Below are positions 32,901 through 47,900 of a stretch of DNA of 64,000 bases, piece by piece. The number at the start of each line of letters is the position of its first letter. The stretch's first letter is position 1. Made by a program: the position numbers and the translations under genes. The DNA comes from Gyrodactylus bullatarudis (taxonomy: Eukaryota > Platyhelminthes > Monogenea > Gyrodactylidea > Gyrodactylidae). The notes under the pieces are model-generated. The model was not told the DNA's origin, did not search any database, and worked only from the letters and a program-made list of their open reading frames with translations. The stretch is taken from assembly GCA_012064415.1 (NCBI GenBank), contig SSNU01000029.1, forward strand, positions 124,001 to 188,000, in the 5' to 3' direction.

Positions 32901-35900
32901 GGAAAAACAGGACTATTTCCTGTGAGCAAGTCATCTTCATCTCAAGTAGGAATTGAAATTTTTTTAAATATTTCTAAAATCACATGATTAAAAACCTTTG
33001 ATTGATAATTCTGCATTTAATGCCATTTGTATGATAGAGGGTCTTTTGACATTCAGATGATAAACATTCAACAGTCCAACTTTTTAAAATACATTAAACT
33101 TTTAGCACTTGAAAATGGGGAAGAGTTTTATAAAATTTTCAAATACTTTATTTATTCCATATGGTTAAGAATTCGTTTGTCTATTTATTTCTTCTGGAGA
33201 AATTTTTTATGTCTCCAGTGAATTTTGATGAAAAATATGGAAAGAAAAAGAATAATTGCACTTGAATTTTTATTTCTCTTGAGTGAATATATTTTATAAC
33301 TTATTTAAATCATAGTAGAATTGATAGTGTTACCACTTGGTCTGATCATATGAGGTTTATTCATTATCTGTAAGAAATATTTCTATTTGCTTTATTTCTT
33401 GCAATAATGAGGAAGCATATTGGTAGTTTTCACGTTTTTCTGATTATCTTATATAAAAGAATTCATAACTGTATAGCATTTATTTATAATAACTTTCCAA
33501 GTTACAAAAAAAATTAGACTTTAGATTCATATGAAAACGGTTGAATAATGAGAAAAAGCTAGTTGATAGCAAGATGAGATTTTCTAATTTTTACAAAAAC
33601 CTCAATATTTTTCTACAGATCATTATTATCTTTTGAATAAAAATAAAATGAGCACATTTGTTTTTATGATAAAACAGAATTCTGAAAAGTTTCAATTTGA
33701 CCCATATTTTGAATCTGAAATTCCACTAAAATTCCACTTTCTGAGCTAAAAGTTTATATCGATTTTGGAGATTTGAAGCGATATGTTGCCAATATGGGAT
33801 CAATATTAGGCAACGGATTTGAATTTGAAGAAGTTCGGAGAAATATGCCGTTTTACTATTGCCAAATTTAAAACTCCTGAACCCAAATACAGTTATAATG
33901 GCCGAAATTTCCTCTTTTTTAAAATTTAAGCTCAAAATTACTTTGTTATCATTGAAGAGTTCAGATGGTTCGATTTCCAACAATAATATCGAATTTCTCT
34001 CAATTTGAAGGGCTAAATTCTAATATTTGATCCAATAATTTAACTATGCCTAAAAATTCTTTTTGAAATCACTAAAAACTTTTGAGCCAGGTTTCTTAAA
34101 CATTTAAAATCTAAATTCTATTTTTCGAAAGTCTAGTCTATTCTATTGTCATACAAAAATTAGACTCTGAATCATGTTGCTAAAAAGGAATTATCTAGTT
34201 TATTTTGTTACCTCTTATCTCCAAAAAAATCAAATGTTATGCATATTTCTCCAAGACTTAACATTTTAATTGAGTTAATTTAAGATTAGAATATGAAATA
34301 GCAGAGAAAAACAATTAGTATAAGCAGACTAACATTTTAGGAATTCAGATGATGATACACACGGAAATAACTTGGAATTCTTTCGATCCCTATTTAGACC
34401 AATGCTTAGCATTTATTCAGGTTTTAATGAAAAAATCAAGATCATGTTATTAACGATTAAATCTCTTCCATTTGTCTGGGTAATGTTAAAAAGTTTAATA
34501 TTTATTCTTTGAATGTTAACCAATCTGATAAGAGTTATGAATTCCACAGAATCATTAATACCACTTGTTACAGATCACGCTTAAGGATCATAAATAATAT
34601 TCGTTTGCCATCCATGTGAGAAAAATATGTTTTTGATGACTTATTTATTAAAGGGAGGGGTATTGATTTCACAAAATGTCAGAGTTCACATTAAAAATAC
34701 AGCATTCAAGCCTTTTCAAAGTGTCAAAAAAATATTTGATCTTCAATAGTCATGACAGTAATACTGCCAAGTAACTAGCTATTCAATGAAAAAAATCCCC
34801 GATTCACTCTAAATATTATAGAATAATTAAGTAAAGCCTGTTGACATGAAAATGAGAATTTACGATTTTCACAAGAAATTAAATATTTTTCTCCAGAAAG
34901 TCAGGATAAAAATAATTTTTTGAATTCCCTGATGAAATGAGCCAATAAGCTGTTAAGATGACACAAAAACTCCACTATTTTTGAATTTCGAAAATGCCCC
35001 AATTTCCCACTTTTTCAATTATTGGTCAAAATTTTTACTGACTTTAGAGATTTGAAGCAGTTGACTGCCGATAAAATAAAGGATTCACAGAAATTCGTCA
35101 TTATCGTGGGAAGTCACACCGTTTTCATGGCGCATTTCTCTCAACCTCTATGGCCAAATTCGAATTCTTTGTCTATCAACTAGCTTTAGTATGATTATAT
35201 ACATTTTTGAATAAACTTTTTATTGACTCTGATTTCATAATTGAAGAATTATACATTGATGATTTCCAAGTAAAATAAATATCAAAAGATCACTTTATTT
35301 ATTTAGTCGCAGAAATGAGCTAATTAATTTCATTTGGTATCCTTGTCTGAAATTGTTAGTCTGAAGTAAACAAAAGTTTACATCTTAGAGTTGAGGGAAA
35401 ATTATAATTAGGCCCAAAATTGAGATGTGGAAAGATATCCATGTTTTTGTTAGTATATTACTCTGCTGATCTTTATTCTGGATTTCTATGCCAATTTGAA
35501 ACCCAACTTGATCACGGGATTTTAATTTCTTTTTTTTGCATTTTCTTTTTATAGAAGTTATTGCCAGGTGTAAAGAAATGCACACAATATAGATATAACA
35601 AAATTATGTCAAAAAATCATAAAAATTTCAAGAGTATGAATAATCTAAAAATATTGTAGTAATTTGATTTTATTTTTTCTAGTTTTATCACGATTGCAAA
35701 CAACTTGATCATGATATGAATGAAAATTTCAAAAAAATTTCGAGAAAACTCATCAAAACAGACTGGGTCAATGTTGACAAGTCCGAGGATGATTCCAAAG
35801 AGCTATTGAATTTGATAAGAGTTTGTTCAATCAAAAATTTTATTAACCATACTCTTTTTTTCAATTTAACGATTTGAACAAAAAATAGCTTTTAAACGGG

Positions 35901-38900
35901 AAATATATAAGTTTGAAAAGATGATTTCATAAACCTAAATTTCTCTAATGAGGTGGACCCTATTGATAACTCTTATTCTTAGTTTTTGAGTATTCAGGGA
36001 AATTTCTTATGTTATTTTCATCTATTGAAAATTTTTATAGGATTCAAACAAGATTATTGAAAAACTGTACAATCGAATGAAAAAATTAGAATATGCCTCA
36101 ACACAAATTGTAACACCAATCTATAAACGATTTCAAGATGAAATAACGAGTCCAACAACTGCTTTGGCCCTATGTGATTATCAGCTGCCGCATGCTTCAA
36201 TCAAGACTGGGGAACGAGTCCAAGTGATTGATTTCCTCTGTAAATATTCTAAAATGTCGGAAAACGTCAGTAAAAGGGAATCGGAAGAGAATATTTTGGA
36301 TACAAACTCCAATATTAGCAGTATTGTAAGCTTATACGATTATGATGAATCTACACCTAGTTAATACGAAGATGGGATTTATGGTTTTTACAAAATTCTC
36401 AATTTTTTCATCAATAAATCGAATTTGAAATTCGGATCATGAGAAAAAAAATCAATTTTCAAGGAAATTATGGTAAATTTGAAATGTTGAATTCCCATTT
36501 TTTTGAACCTTGAATCGAAAATTTCTGCTGATTTCAAGGCGAGAGTGATCAAAAGTTGATTTCGAGGATCACGATTGAACAAAGAAATCAAATAAACTGA
36601 ATCTGATTTTGAGAATCAACTTATCATCGTGTGAAAATTGAATTTTTATTTTTTCATCATTTTCCCTAATTGAAAATCGATGAAATTTTGTTGATTCAAG
36701 ATCCCTGAAAAATGACGGATTTATCAAAAGCTTTATGAGGATAATCGGTTTTTTGGTCTTATTGTGATCCTTAAAATCAACTTTCGATCACTCTCTCACG
36801 AATTTGGCGCTACTTCAAGATTTCAAAATTGATTTTTTCAAATTTTTTTCTCCTTGTTGTGAATTTGGGCCTCATGATCTGAATTCCAAAAATCAAATTC
36901 GATTTTTTGATGATTAAATTGAGAATTCTGTAAAAGCCATAAAATCCCATCTTCATATTACATAGCTTTAATCAAAAATTATTAAAATACCTAGGACTAA
37001 CATGTTTTGCCTTTTTGTTTGATTTCAAAAAAGTTTGAGTTCTCAAAAGTCTTAACCAATCACACTATATTGCACTAATTCTTAGTTCGTTATATTAATT
37101 TCTTAGAATTTCTATCACCTTGATAAAAACTTGTAAAAATGAGGCATTTGATTTGTTTCAATAAAAACATACTGATTACCACGATACACTAGTATCTGTG
37201 AAAATCCACAGGCTCATCAGACTTCTAGTGAAATAAATATGATTTATGACAAATATTAAGTTTTAGAATAAGAAAATTCAAAGTGGAAATTCGTGTTATG
37301 TTTCATTTTTGTAGGATTCATGCCATAGGGGAAGTCTATTTTTTATATTGCCTTGAAGATAATTATAATTCATGCACATGTTAAAAGCATTTACAGACAA
37401 AGAATGCATTTTTAAAGAAGTAAAATTTTACTAAACCAGAATATTGTTTCTTTAATTAATTAATGGTTTCTTCGAATTTGTATAAACAAATATCCATATT
37501 ATAGAGCAATGAAGATACTACGACATTTCTAAGTGAAAACAAGCCAAGAGAATATAAATTCAAACTTTTCAACAGGGATAAGGATATTGTGTCCGAGGAT
37601 TCATCACAAACAGTGAAGAATGAATTAAAAAATTGTTGGAAAGTTGTCAATAGTAATGGAATTGAAATGATTGCTCCAAGTATTTGCTTCTGGCTTCCCG
37701 GACCAGATCATGAGGCACTGCTTATCTCAAAAGAGTAATACCTTCTTTATTTCATTTATATTTTTAAAAAATCTTTATAGTTTTAAAGCCAGATTAAGAA
37801 AATTCGATTTTGTAACCGATGTCTTGTCTAATGTCAAACTAATACAGAGAGTTTGTTTTGTCCAAACAACTCACGGGAGGACTTACTTTTCTGATAGAAT
37901 TTAGTACTCAGATCATGTTTTCCATAATTTAAAGCGTGAAAGTCATTCTCCATTATGTCATTGCCCATTTGAAAGTTCTATCAGAAAAGTTGGTCCTAAT
38001 ATGAGAGTAAAAATTTCACCCTAGCCTAGTGTATAATGAATCTTCATTTTTGGCCAAAGATTTGCTAATATCACTGAAAGTTACAGTCCCATTAAGTTCT
38101 TATTTCAAGTCAAAAACTGACAACAGCTAGTTAATAAGAATATGGGAATTCACAATTTTTATATATATTTCCAAAAAGTTCACTCTAACTACTCAAATTT
38201 AGAGGGATTCTTCTCTTTCAAAATTAGACAGAGAATTCGGATTTGGAAAAAGTAGAAATTTGGCTGATTTTCTAAACAACCAATCAGCTCATTTTATCAT
38301 GAGATTCATAAAATTTTTAAATTGCTTATAAAAAGTTTGACTTTATTCAACAAACAGGTTCTATACATTCAAGACTGAATTATTTTATTTTTCATATAGG
38401 AATAAGATACCTAATAATAGGACTTATAATAATAATGGTTTATTAAGAAATACGCCCTGTATCAATTTAATTGTATCGTTCATGGCAGCTAATGTTACAC
38501 ACTATTCTTACTTCATTTAGTCTAATTTAGTTTTAATTGGGCCTAATCTTGTGTTAGAATTTTCTTATTTGAAGATAGACAATTCATTTCTATACACTAG
38601 TCACATGGATATGTAAAAAATATTAATCTGTTCAGGAAATTTCTCTTGTTAAATCTTGAATGAGATAAAATGCTCATTGAAAGTCTAGTCGAAATAAAGT
38701 AGGTGTATATTACAGATAGTCAATAAAAGTAAAAAATAATTTAATCAACCTAAATTAGAAAATGCGGTAAATTACCAATTTTTCAAAATTTTAATCAATT
38801 TTGAACAACAACAAAATTTCTAATGGCAGTTACATTTTTCATGAAAAAACTCAATTTTGTAATTCTTAAACAGCCTGGATTTTTTTAAATTCTCATAGAC

Positions 38901-41900
38901 TTTTCTATTTATGGATTTAAAAATAGAAATCCCAATCTTGTGTCGAAATAATAAATTCCCATTTCCATATCAACTATCGTTGGTTATAATGGTAAATCAA
39001 TAGAAAAGCTTGATTTTATCCAAAGAAAATTTTTATTCTTGGAATTTTCTTTAATTCTTAAATATTTTTAGGCTGAAAAATACATTTATTGACCTATGGA
39101 AGGATAATATTGATCTCATGTTAAATACCTCGTTACAAATCTTCACAAATTTCCTAACCATGCTTACTAGCCATGAGGTATGTTTAGTTATTTTTTGTAT
39201 AATTTTCACCTTTTCAAAAAAAATGTTGCTTAACAAACCCTTATTTCATGTCCTTAGATCATCAATACAAAGGACTTTAACATTCTTTCAATTTTCTTGA
39301 ATGAATTAGAATTTAGCCTTGCTGGAAATCGTGAAATTGAAAGGGCATCTGGCAACAAGATTCTTCTTGATCTGATCTACAAAGCACAATGTATCACAAG
39401 AAGATCTAAACAAAGTTTGTTCAAGTTTTTTAAAATTAATTTTCCGAAAAAAATTCTTCATATGTCCAACTTATGGTTGTGAAAATAGTTATATTTGGAA
39501 ATTTTCATTTAGAAAAATAATTTTTTTTTTCAATTTTAATTTTTTATCGTAGAGTTAGCAAATCGATCAGAGAATCTTGAAGCTGTTAATATCTCAGAGG
39601 TGGACATACGGATAATGATTAGCATTTTAGATCGTGTCAAAGTGAGTAGAATCTTCTTTCGGGTAATATCTTTGTTATGAAAACTAAGTATCTTCTACAG
39701 GGTTCGATTCTGTAAATTTCCAATTATCATTCATTAAATTATTTCCCTAACAGGTCCAGTTTGAGCTTCAAAATATTAAAACCAAATTGGATTTTTGAAA
39801 ATAACTCTCCAAAATGGTAAAGAAAAAACTTTTTAAATTTCATTCCTTGAAATTTATGCCCGTGTTTTGAGAATTCAATCTACAGCTATTCTCGATGAAT
39901 TTGAGAATATTCAATGAATATTATTCATTTATTTCAAGGTGTAAGGATCACCAATAGACAAAGAAACCAATTTTTGAAAGAATCATCAATTTGAACTGAT
40001 ATCGGATTTTTAATTTTCAAGCAGAAAATGGTCGATAAATAGAAAGTTGACTTTGACAAAAATGAATTGTTTTCTAAGATTCTAGTCAAAGTTATTCAAG
40101 ATTATATTAAAAATCCTTTTTCGTTGAAATCGACTTACTTATTTTTAAGGAATCTGTATCAAAATGTAGATTATTTTCATTTTTGGGGAAAATTATTAAG
40201 TATAGAGCAGTTTTTAGTTGACTATCATTTGGAGTCTCAATGAGATTTGCATTTCGAACATTGATTCAGGCCATTTGAGCTAGATTGTGGTTTTCTTGAA
40301 GATCCATCAAGTTTTCTTGAATAAATTTTTTATTAGATTCTCTTATTATTTCAACTTTTTCTCATTCAGTAAGCTTTCATTTTGCCGAAATTCAGCTTCG
40401 AATTGCCGAATAAATGTGAAATCATTGTATTCGTAAAGAGAAGTTCAACGTGCTTAATTGCAACAACTTTTCTTAAAAATGATCTTTTTGAGAATTTTAA
40501 AAACTTTACTAGTTTCAAATTCTACAGTGGATTCAAGTTTTTCATCCGTTTCCAAATAAATATTCAATTTATTCATGAATTTTAGAATTTTAGAAAAATC
40601 ACTGTTTTGATCACTTTTTTGAAGTTTAATGACTGAGAATTTTTGATTTTTTTTGGATTCATTTTGATTTCCCGCCTTAAATAATGACTAATGGTAAAAT
40701 CTGATTTGATTTTTGAAATCCTTACGAATCAATTTTGACTCTTGATACGTTTCATTTTCTGATATCTATGAGTTTCGCAGTGCACTGTATTAACGACCAT
40801 ATTGGTTCTCCTGAAAAGTAACGTTTGATTCCTCTCACGCCTTGTAATCAACAAAATTTCTTCAATTTTTCCAAAAGATTTATTTTTCTTTAATCAGTGA
40901 GAGTGTGCGTTTTGACCCGGTTTCCAAAAACTCCTTCAGAAAATTTTAGACCTTGAGGAAAAAAAAAATATTTCCGTAAATACCATAGATTTCCAAATTT
41001 ATATTTTTGAAAATCATCTTTCCCAAATATTTCCTTTAAAAAAGCTTAGATCTAAAGGATAAAGCTAATAAATTATCTCTTTCTACCTATAACCAGGAGC
41101 CTATGAAAAAGTTGCGAGACTTGGAAAATCAAAAGTTCCTTTGTCAAATAGATATAGACGAAAAAGTACAAAGATCTCTAAGAAGTATGTCTGCAACTAC
41201 AAAACTAATGTAAGTTGAAATGTTATCTTGTTGAAAAAATCAAGAAAAAAAATAAATTAAGTCATTCCTCATCTAAATTCTTTCTAACAATGATGGTGTA
41301 TTCATTTGGAAGAAAAGAAATTTTTGATTTTAGTTTATCTCGAAATAAAAAGTTTATCTCTCCCTGCATCTTGGTTATGGAATCCATTAAATGATAAATA
41401 AACAAAATGTCAAATAGGAAAGAAGACAATCTCTCGAATTTATTGTTTATTTATTTCAATTCGTATTTTCTTTCAAGAGAAGCTTCTAACAATCATGCTG
41501 AAAATCTTGAAAAAATTTTAAGAGCCGTCCAAGGTCTTCAAGAGCAGAATTTAAAGAACTACGAGAACATTTCCAAATATCATGCATCCGAAGAGTACAA
41601 TTTGAATGAATCCAGGAAAATATTTACATCAGAAATTCACCTTAGTAATCTTCATCGTTCCAGGGATCCTCCAAAATCAAGTAATTTTTCTTGAATTCTT
41701 CAATCGAGTTTAAATTGCATTTCTTTTTAGCTTGCTATAATCCTTTTTGTGGGCGGACGACAAGAAAAATATGCCAGAGAAGCAATAATTCAGAAGTGCA
41801 GGAGAAACGCTTTGCTTCATGTCATGACATGCGACGAATGGAAAATGATCCGAATTCGCGTTCACGAAACCATCAAAATTACGTGGTATCTTTTGAAATA

Positions 41901-44900
41901 GAACTTGACAATTTATTTAAACAAGGTCATCGACCTCAAAATGAATCTTTTATTAAACATAGATTCATACCTAGTCGAAGTGTAGGGTTACAGACTTCAG
42001 AAATGTCCCCGCGAACATTTATCAATGACTCTAGTTCATGTCGAAGTTGTGAAATGGATAGATCATATCGCATGATGTCAAATGATTTCATGTTCAAAGA
42101 TTCTCCCATAAATTTCGATGATGAATATCGCCTATCTAATAAATGTGTTCAAGTTAACAACTCGAGAATTCACGAAGAAATTATGGAAACATTTTCCGTT
42201 GAAAAGCAACACTGTAAAAAAGTTATTATAAAAGAGGATTTCTTGTCAGAGAAAGTTAACTTACCAATAACCACGGATTCTTCTGCTCAGACGATGTTGG
42301 GGAATTTTTCAGATTTCGATCTTTTCATCGATGAGTATGAAAAATATCGAATTTGGAAACAAAACTCCCAATCAGAGGAGAAAATATTTGTAGAACAAGG
42401 AACAGATTTTGTCCTCAACTCTGACGATGAAAGAGGTTCAAGTTTTGACATGCAGAACAAGTATAAATCAGATTATTACAATCCGGAGGGAAAAGACTAT
42501 ACCAGAGATAAATTGAAGAGTACAAGAGATGAAAATAAATATTCCTCAGATCGAGTACTTAATCAGAGTTTATACCTTGAAAAGTCCACTTCAACTCAAG
42601 ATCTAATCAAATTGCGTCAGCTTTCTTGTCACTTTAAAAGTTTTACATATGCTACAAAGTCAACTCAATCAAAAATATCGTTGAACGAATCGTTTTCTTT
42701 CTCAAAAGATGTGAAAAAGTTTGAAGGTGACAATATATACTCTCAAATTCAAACAAATAAACATCACAGTCAAACAGTGAATACAAAAGCATGTACTTCT
42801 AGTGATCTAGTTGATTCAGCAATGAATACTGATGTTGTAAAGTTCTACAACTCACATAGCACTTGGACTAATCAAAATGACGAGAATGAAGAATCTTTTC
42901 TTGGTGATTTGAGCTCTGATCAATCTGGAGATATAAAATCAAGTCGTGTATTGTCAAAATTTGATAGAATTCGACAGCACTTCTCAAAAGGAAAGAATCT
43001 TGAGTCATTAGGCTCGAAAGGTAATGTCAACACAATACCCGAATCTACTCCAGGAACCTTTGTTAGGCCTGGAGATTCATTTTATGAGGCTGGAAAAGAT
43101 GAAATGAAGCTCTGCCATTCTTGTAAGAAAATTGTAAATCCCAAAGCGTACCTCGATAAATTGATTGAAACGGAAAAGGTTTTGCTTGCAAATTTTTCTT
43201 CGTCCTCTCGTCAATTGTCCTATGATGATAAGAAAACTTCAACAAGTCTTTGTGCCCTTAACTCAACTAGCACTAGTACATTGACTAGCGATAAAAACTT
43301 GGTCAAAGACAAGAAAATTCAGCATGAAATTGACGTCAGATCTTCCTCATGTCAATCGGCAAATAATTCTTTTAATATAAATAAACTGGTGCAAACAAAC
43401 TTTACAGATTCCTTTTATGATCTAACAAAAATAAATATTGATATGAGTCCAAAGAAGCCGATAACCATGATACCTTCGTCTTCTTCTTACATTTATGATG
43501 ATAAAAAAGATAACTCATCGAGAATAAAGAAAAGGTCAGATAGTGTTAAATCATTATGTAGTGTACAGACACAATCCTTAACATTAACAGGGGATATTGG
43601 TACTTGTACAAGCCAGATACTTGGACCAATTAAGAAAAATGTCAGAGTTCAATCAAATGTTGATTGCGTTGACAAAGGTAATGACGCTCTCGAAATGACA
43701 ACAAGCAGTAATGCTATAATTATGGAAGAAAAAAGTTTTGTCGAGACAACAATAACTGATTGTGTTAAACTAAAATCTCAGCAATCATTCACAGAAAATG
43801 AAAATACCCTTATAGAAGGAGGAGTAACATCAATCTTATCTGATTCAAGCAAGCAGTCTCAGACGAAAACGAAAAAGTTGTATGACTGTACAACTCAAAA
43901 TGGAGTCCTGGTTCGTGATGCTGTCATGGTTACAGAGTCTGTAAATGGAAACCTGCACAAGCCTACTAGAATTGATTCGTCTTGTATAGTTAAACCCTTT
44001 ATGGTGAATAACGTTATTCAGGTTGGCCCGATAGTGAAAAACTCTTGCATTCAAATTGATGATTCAGTCCCAAATGAAATGGAACAGGTAACGGCTTTCG
44101 ATCGAATTGTAAAAACAGAGGAACCTTTTAGTAATATGAAAAATAATGACGGGAACATTGAAAGAGAATCAGATAAGCAAGCTCATTATCGTAAAAATAT
44201 TCCAAGTATACAACACAAGACCCGTTCAACACAAGCAGCCCAAGAAATTCGAAATACAAAGAATGATTATGCCCAGTATGATATAGTAAGCAACACAATT
44301 GATTGTTCCGTTATATTCAAAACAAAATCAAGCGATTCCGGCATGATAAGTGATTACTCTGATAGTGAACATGCTAGGACTCAAACCGAATTCAGTTCAA
44401 TAAGGGAATGCACATCTCAATCAACTAATAAAACCTATTCTCAGTTAACAAATACTGAGTCAGTTAATCTTAAGGAAATTTCTGTTCAATTACAGCCTCA
44501 AGACGTTTTAGTTAATGGTAAAAGTACTTACTTATATTCCGTTACAAAGAACATTGGAGTTAATTATGAGAAAGACCAACAGGAAACTTCATCCCACTTT
44601 CAGACAAATGACCTAAGAATGATCAACTTTGGATCAAAATCAAAACACACAGATAGGTCAACAGTAAACTCTCAAACAGATACAATCCTTTCAAGAACTT
44701 CTGATGCCTCAACTTTCTTTGATCCAATTGAGGTAACTAATAAATCAACCATGGCTTATCAGGAATTTTCTTCCATATCCTCCATGATATCTCCCATTAT
44801 GACAGATAAATTAACTCAATCTGATAGGCTACTCAAGGATAACCAATCCTCAGTGTACTCAGTCATGAGTAAATCCTTTGGAATTGAAAAAAGACCAAAA

Positions 44901-47900
44901 TCTCTAAATGATTTCATCGGATCACATTCAGGTGAAATGACAACAGATTTCCAGATTCAGAGCGTCATCGAGTCAGCCTGTGTAGGCTGTCAATCTGAAT
45001 TGGGCAATGTTCATGATGTTCCCATGTTGATTATTGACCATATTGAAACAATAGGCGATCATCTTGGATCAGATGACGAATGTATCGTAAAATTGAATCC
45101 TGAGGAATACCATAAAATCTCAGATATTTGTAAAGAACATGAGAAAAACAAAGCCAAGAAATTTGAGGATAAATCAACTGATTCTATGAAATTTGAGAAA
45201 CTAGTTGAATCTTTTATAGGATTTACAGAAGAAAAAAGTAATTCCAATACACAAACACAATATTCTAACTTTGGAAATGTTCAGCACAAGGCTGTTGGCG
45301 ATTGCAATGTTAGATCATTGGTGATTAGCAATAAATCAGAAGATCTTGAAAAATTACGAAATACTCTTGGGGAAAAGTCTGATCTATTCCTCATTAATGG
45401 AGAGAATAAAAATAATCTTCTCTCTTTGATTGAAGATTCAGTAAGAATGAAAATGCAAATTCTCGAAGAAAAAAGCAGTATGTGTAAGCCAGAAAACTCT
45501 TCACTGTCAACAAACACTGAAGAAATAATTCAATTTGATTTTAAATTAGATAATCTAATTGAAAATCAACAGGAAAATATGTTGGTCAACTTGAATCCAG
45601 ATAATCAAGAACAGATAAAGTATTTACTGGAAAACTTACGTAGAGAAAAGAAAGATTTTAAAATGATGACGTTAATTGACAAGAAACCCCAAAAGTCGAA
45701 TGAATGTCAAACATGTCAGAAAACTTCATGCAAATCTTCAAACACGAATTATATCATTGATCTAGATTTTGATTCTGATTTAATCCTTGATTATATTGAA
45801 AAGTCCAAAAACCTTGATTGTGATTTGTTTACAATCGGTGAAAAGAATAAGGAAATATTAGCTGATTTGATTAAATATTCCAAAAATAAAAGTCAATATG
45901 AAAACTTACAGAGTGCATTTCAAGATGATGCGATCCCGTCAGTCAAGATAAACGAAATATATGTTCAGACAATGAATTCCAATTATAATTTCTCAAATGT
46001 TTCAATTCAGACGATGGAAAAGGAAATTTCTGACTCTCAAACGTACCGTGAAGTCTTTAACCATTATTATGACTACATTTCAGATGTTGACATACCAAGT
46101 GAAGCTAGCAGTCATTATATTTATCCAGACGAAAATCATAAATCAGTTATCGATAAGAAGATTCAAACTCCAACACAAATCTTCTCACAGGCTTCAACAC
46201 AAACAAATTTGAGTACAATTGAGCACGGCTCAAATTTTTACTCCAACAACGATGAGCTTTTATCTTCAAAAATTATGGAAAATGATCTAAGTGAATTGGA
46301 ATGGCAAGAAACTGATAGCACGATACACTTTTATTCAACCTGCGTGAATGAAGTATGTACTCAAACATCCAAGGAAATCTTCCACAGCCTTTTGGGTAGC
46401 AACAATTTAATAAAATCTGCCATGGTACAAACCATCGATACAACAGATTATGATGATATAGATAAGGTAGTTGATAATATCTGGAAATCTTTCGATGAAA
46501 ATTTGATCCAAGAAAAACTCAAACAAAAGCTCAATTTGTCTTCCTTCCCACCCTCTCCGATCAGAGAAATCATCGAACGAGGAACTTCAACCCGAGATGA
46601 AGGCTATACAACAGCTGAAATTGGAATTCTTGTCAATACAGAAGATAACATCTTGGATGATACGTATGCTTCGAATCGTCTCGTTGACTCAGACTCCCAA
46701 ACATGTAATGAAGAGGATAATCTTGTAAAGATTCCATTCTCTTCAGCCCTTCTTGAGAATAGCTCAAGGTTTGATTCTGTCATTGATGTTGAGCTTCATA
46801 CGGAACATTCCTTTAGTCAGCCACTTGAAGACAATAGTGAGGTTACTTCAAAAAATAATATCAAAAGTAATAAAACTACAAACACTCTTTATTGCAATTT
46901 TGACAAATCCTCAATAAAACTCAACAACCAGACACAGACCTATAAATTGGGAGTGGACCAATTTTTCGATATTTCTTATTCTGACTGGATTGACGAAGAG
47001 TTATACAACTTGATGAATAAGGCAATTATGTATCAAGATCTTGATATTGAATGTTCGGTTAATGTAGATATTTGGAATTCAGATAGAAAAAGAATTTTAA
47101 GAAAAAGTGCTGTTATATCCAATGAAAACTTACATATTGGCAACTGCAGTAGTAATGGGTTTGTTCTTGATCTAATAGTATTTACCAAATCAAAACCATT
47201 CAATAGTTTAAATTATAACACAGTCTAGCAAATTGACACTTTTGACTTCTTTATACTCAGTGAAATTTTTACAGTATGCTTGTCAGGTTAAAATAATGAG
47301 ATTCTTAAATTTTGAAAATTTTTTAGCGTTTGGATTTCGAGAAATATTCGAATTTGTGTTTGACTGAATTTAAGGTCTTAATTTAGCTCTAAAAATTTTA
47401 TTAAAGCTTGCATTAAAATTCTCAAGAATTTTTAATAATCTGCGAAAAATTCTCTACAACTCATTGCCTCAAACTTTTCAGCTATCAGCTCCAGTTTAGA
47501 AGTTATGCTCGATAGTATCTCTCTAATTTCGGTTTTCAAATCTAATTTCAAATCTCTTTTTCAAGCATATAGCGCAGGAAATTTTTCCTTACACTAGGAT
47601 GTGTGAAAATAGTTGAATTTTATGAATCTGATTTAAAAATTTGGAAAAACATCTTAATTTCGAATAAAAACGAGGAAATACAACATTTTCTGGAAATTTA
47701 TGATTATTTTAACCTGACAAGCATACTGTAAAAAATTCACTGAGTATAAAATTTTTTGCTAGACTGTGTAATTTTATCTAATTTTTAAAATTGGATTTCA
47801 TTTTGAAAATATATTTAGTAAAACTTTCTTGAATAATTAAAATTTCTTTTTTAGAATTGTAGTGAAACTGAATTTCTGTCAAACTAAACATTATATTTTC

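Noticed and set aside
37781..37904. Possible extra plakin exon after an acceptor at 37780 (FKARLRKFDFVTDVLSNVKL)
   Set aside because: It breaks phase with the next exon at 39072 for all donors I could use, whereas splicing 37734 directly to 39072 keeps frame and gives the expected plakin sequence.
39746..39800. Exon-like start after CCTAACAG (VQFELQNIKTKLDF)
   Set aside because: It hits a stop without a donor, and 39641 to 41097 splices in phase without it.
47159..47228. Open frame continuing past the giant plakin exon to the TAG at 47226-47228 as the natural gene end
   Set aside because: The donor GTTTGT at 47159 joined to 47855 gives phase-correct continuation into plakin-repeat-like sequence, and the TAG lies within a transposon TIR.
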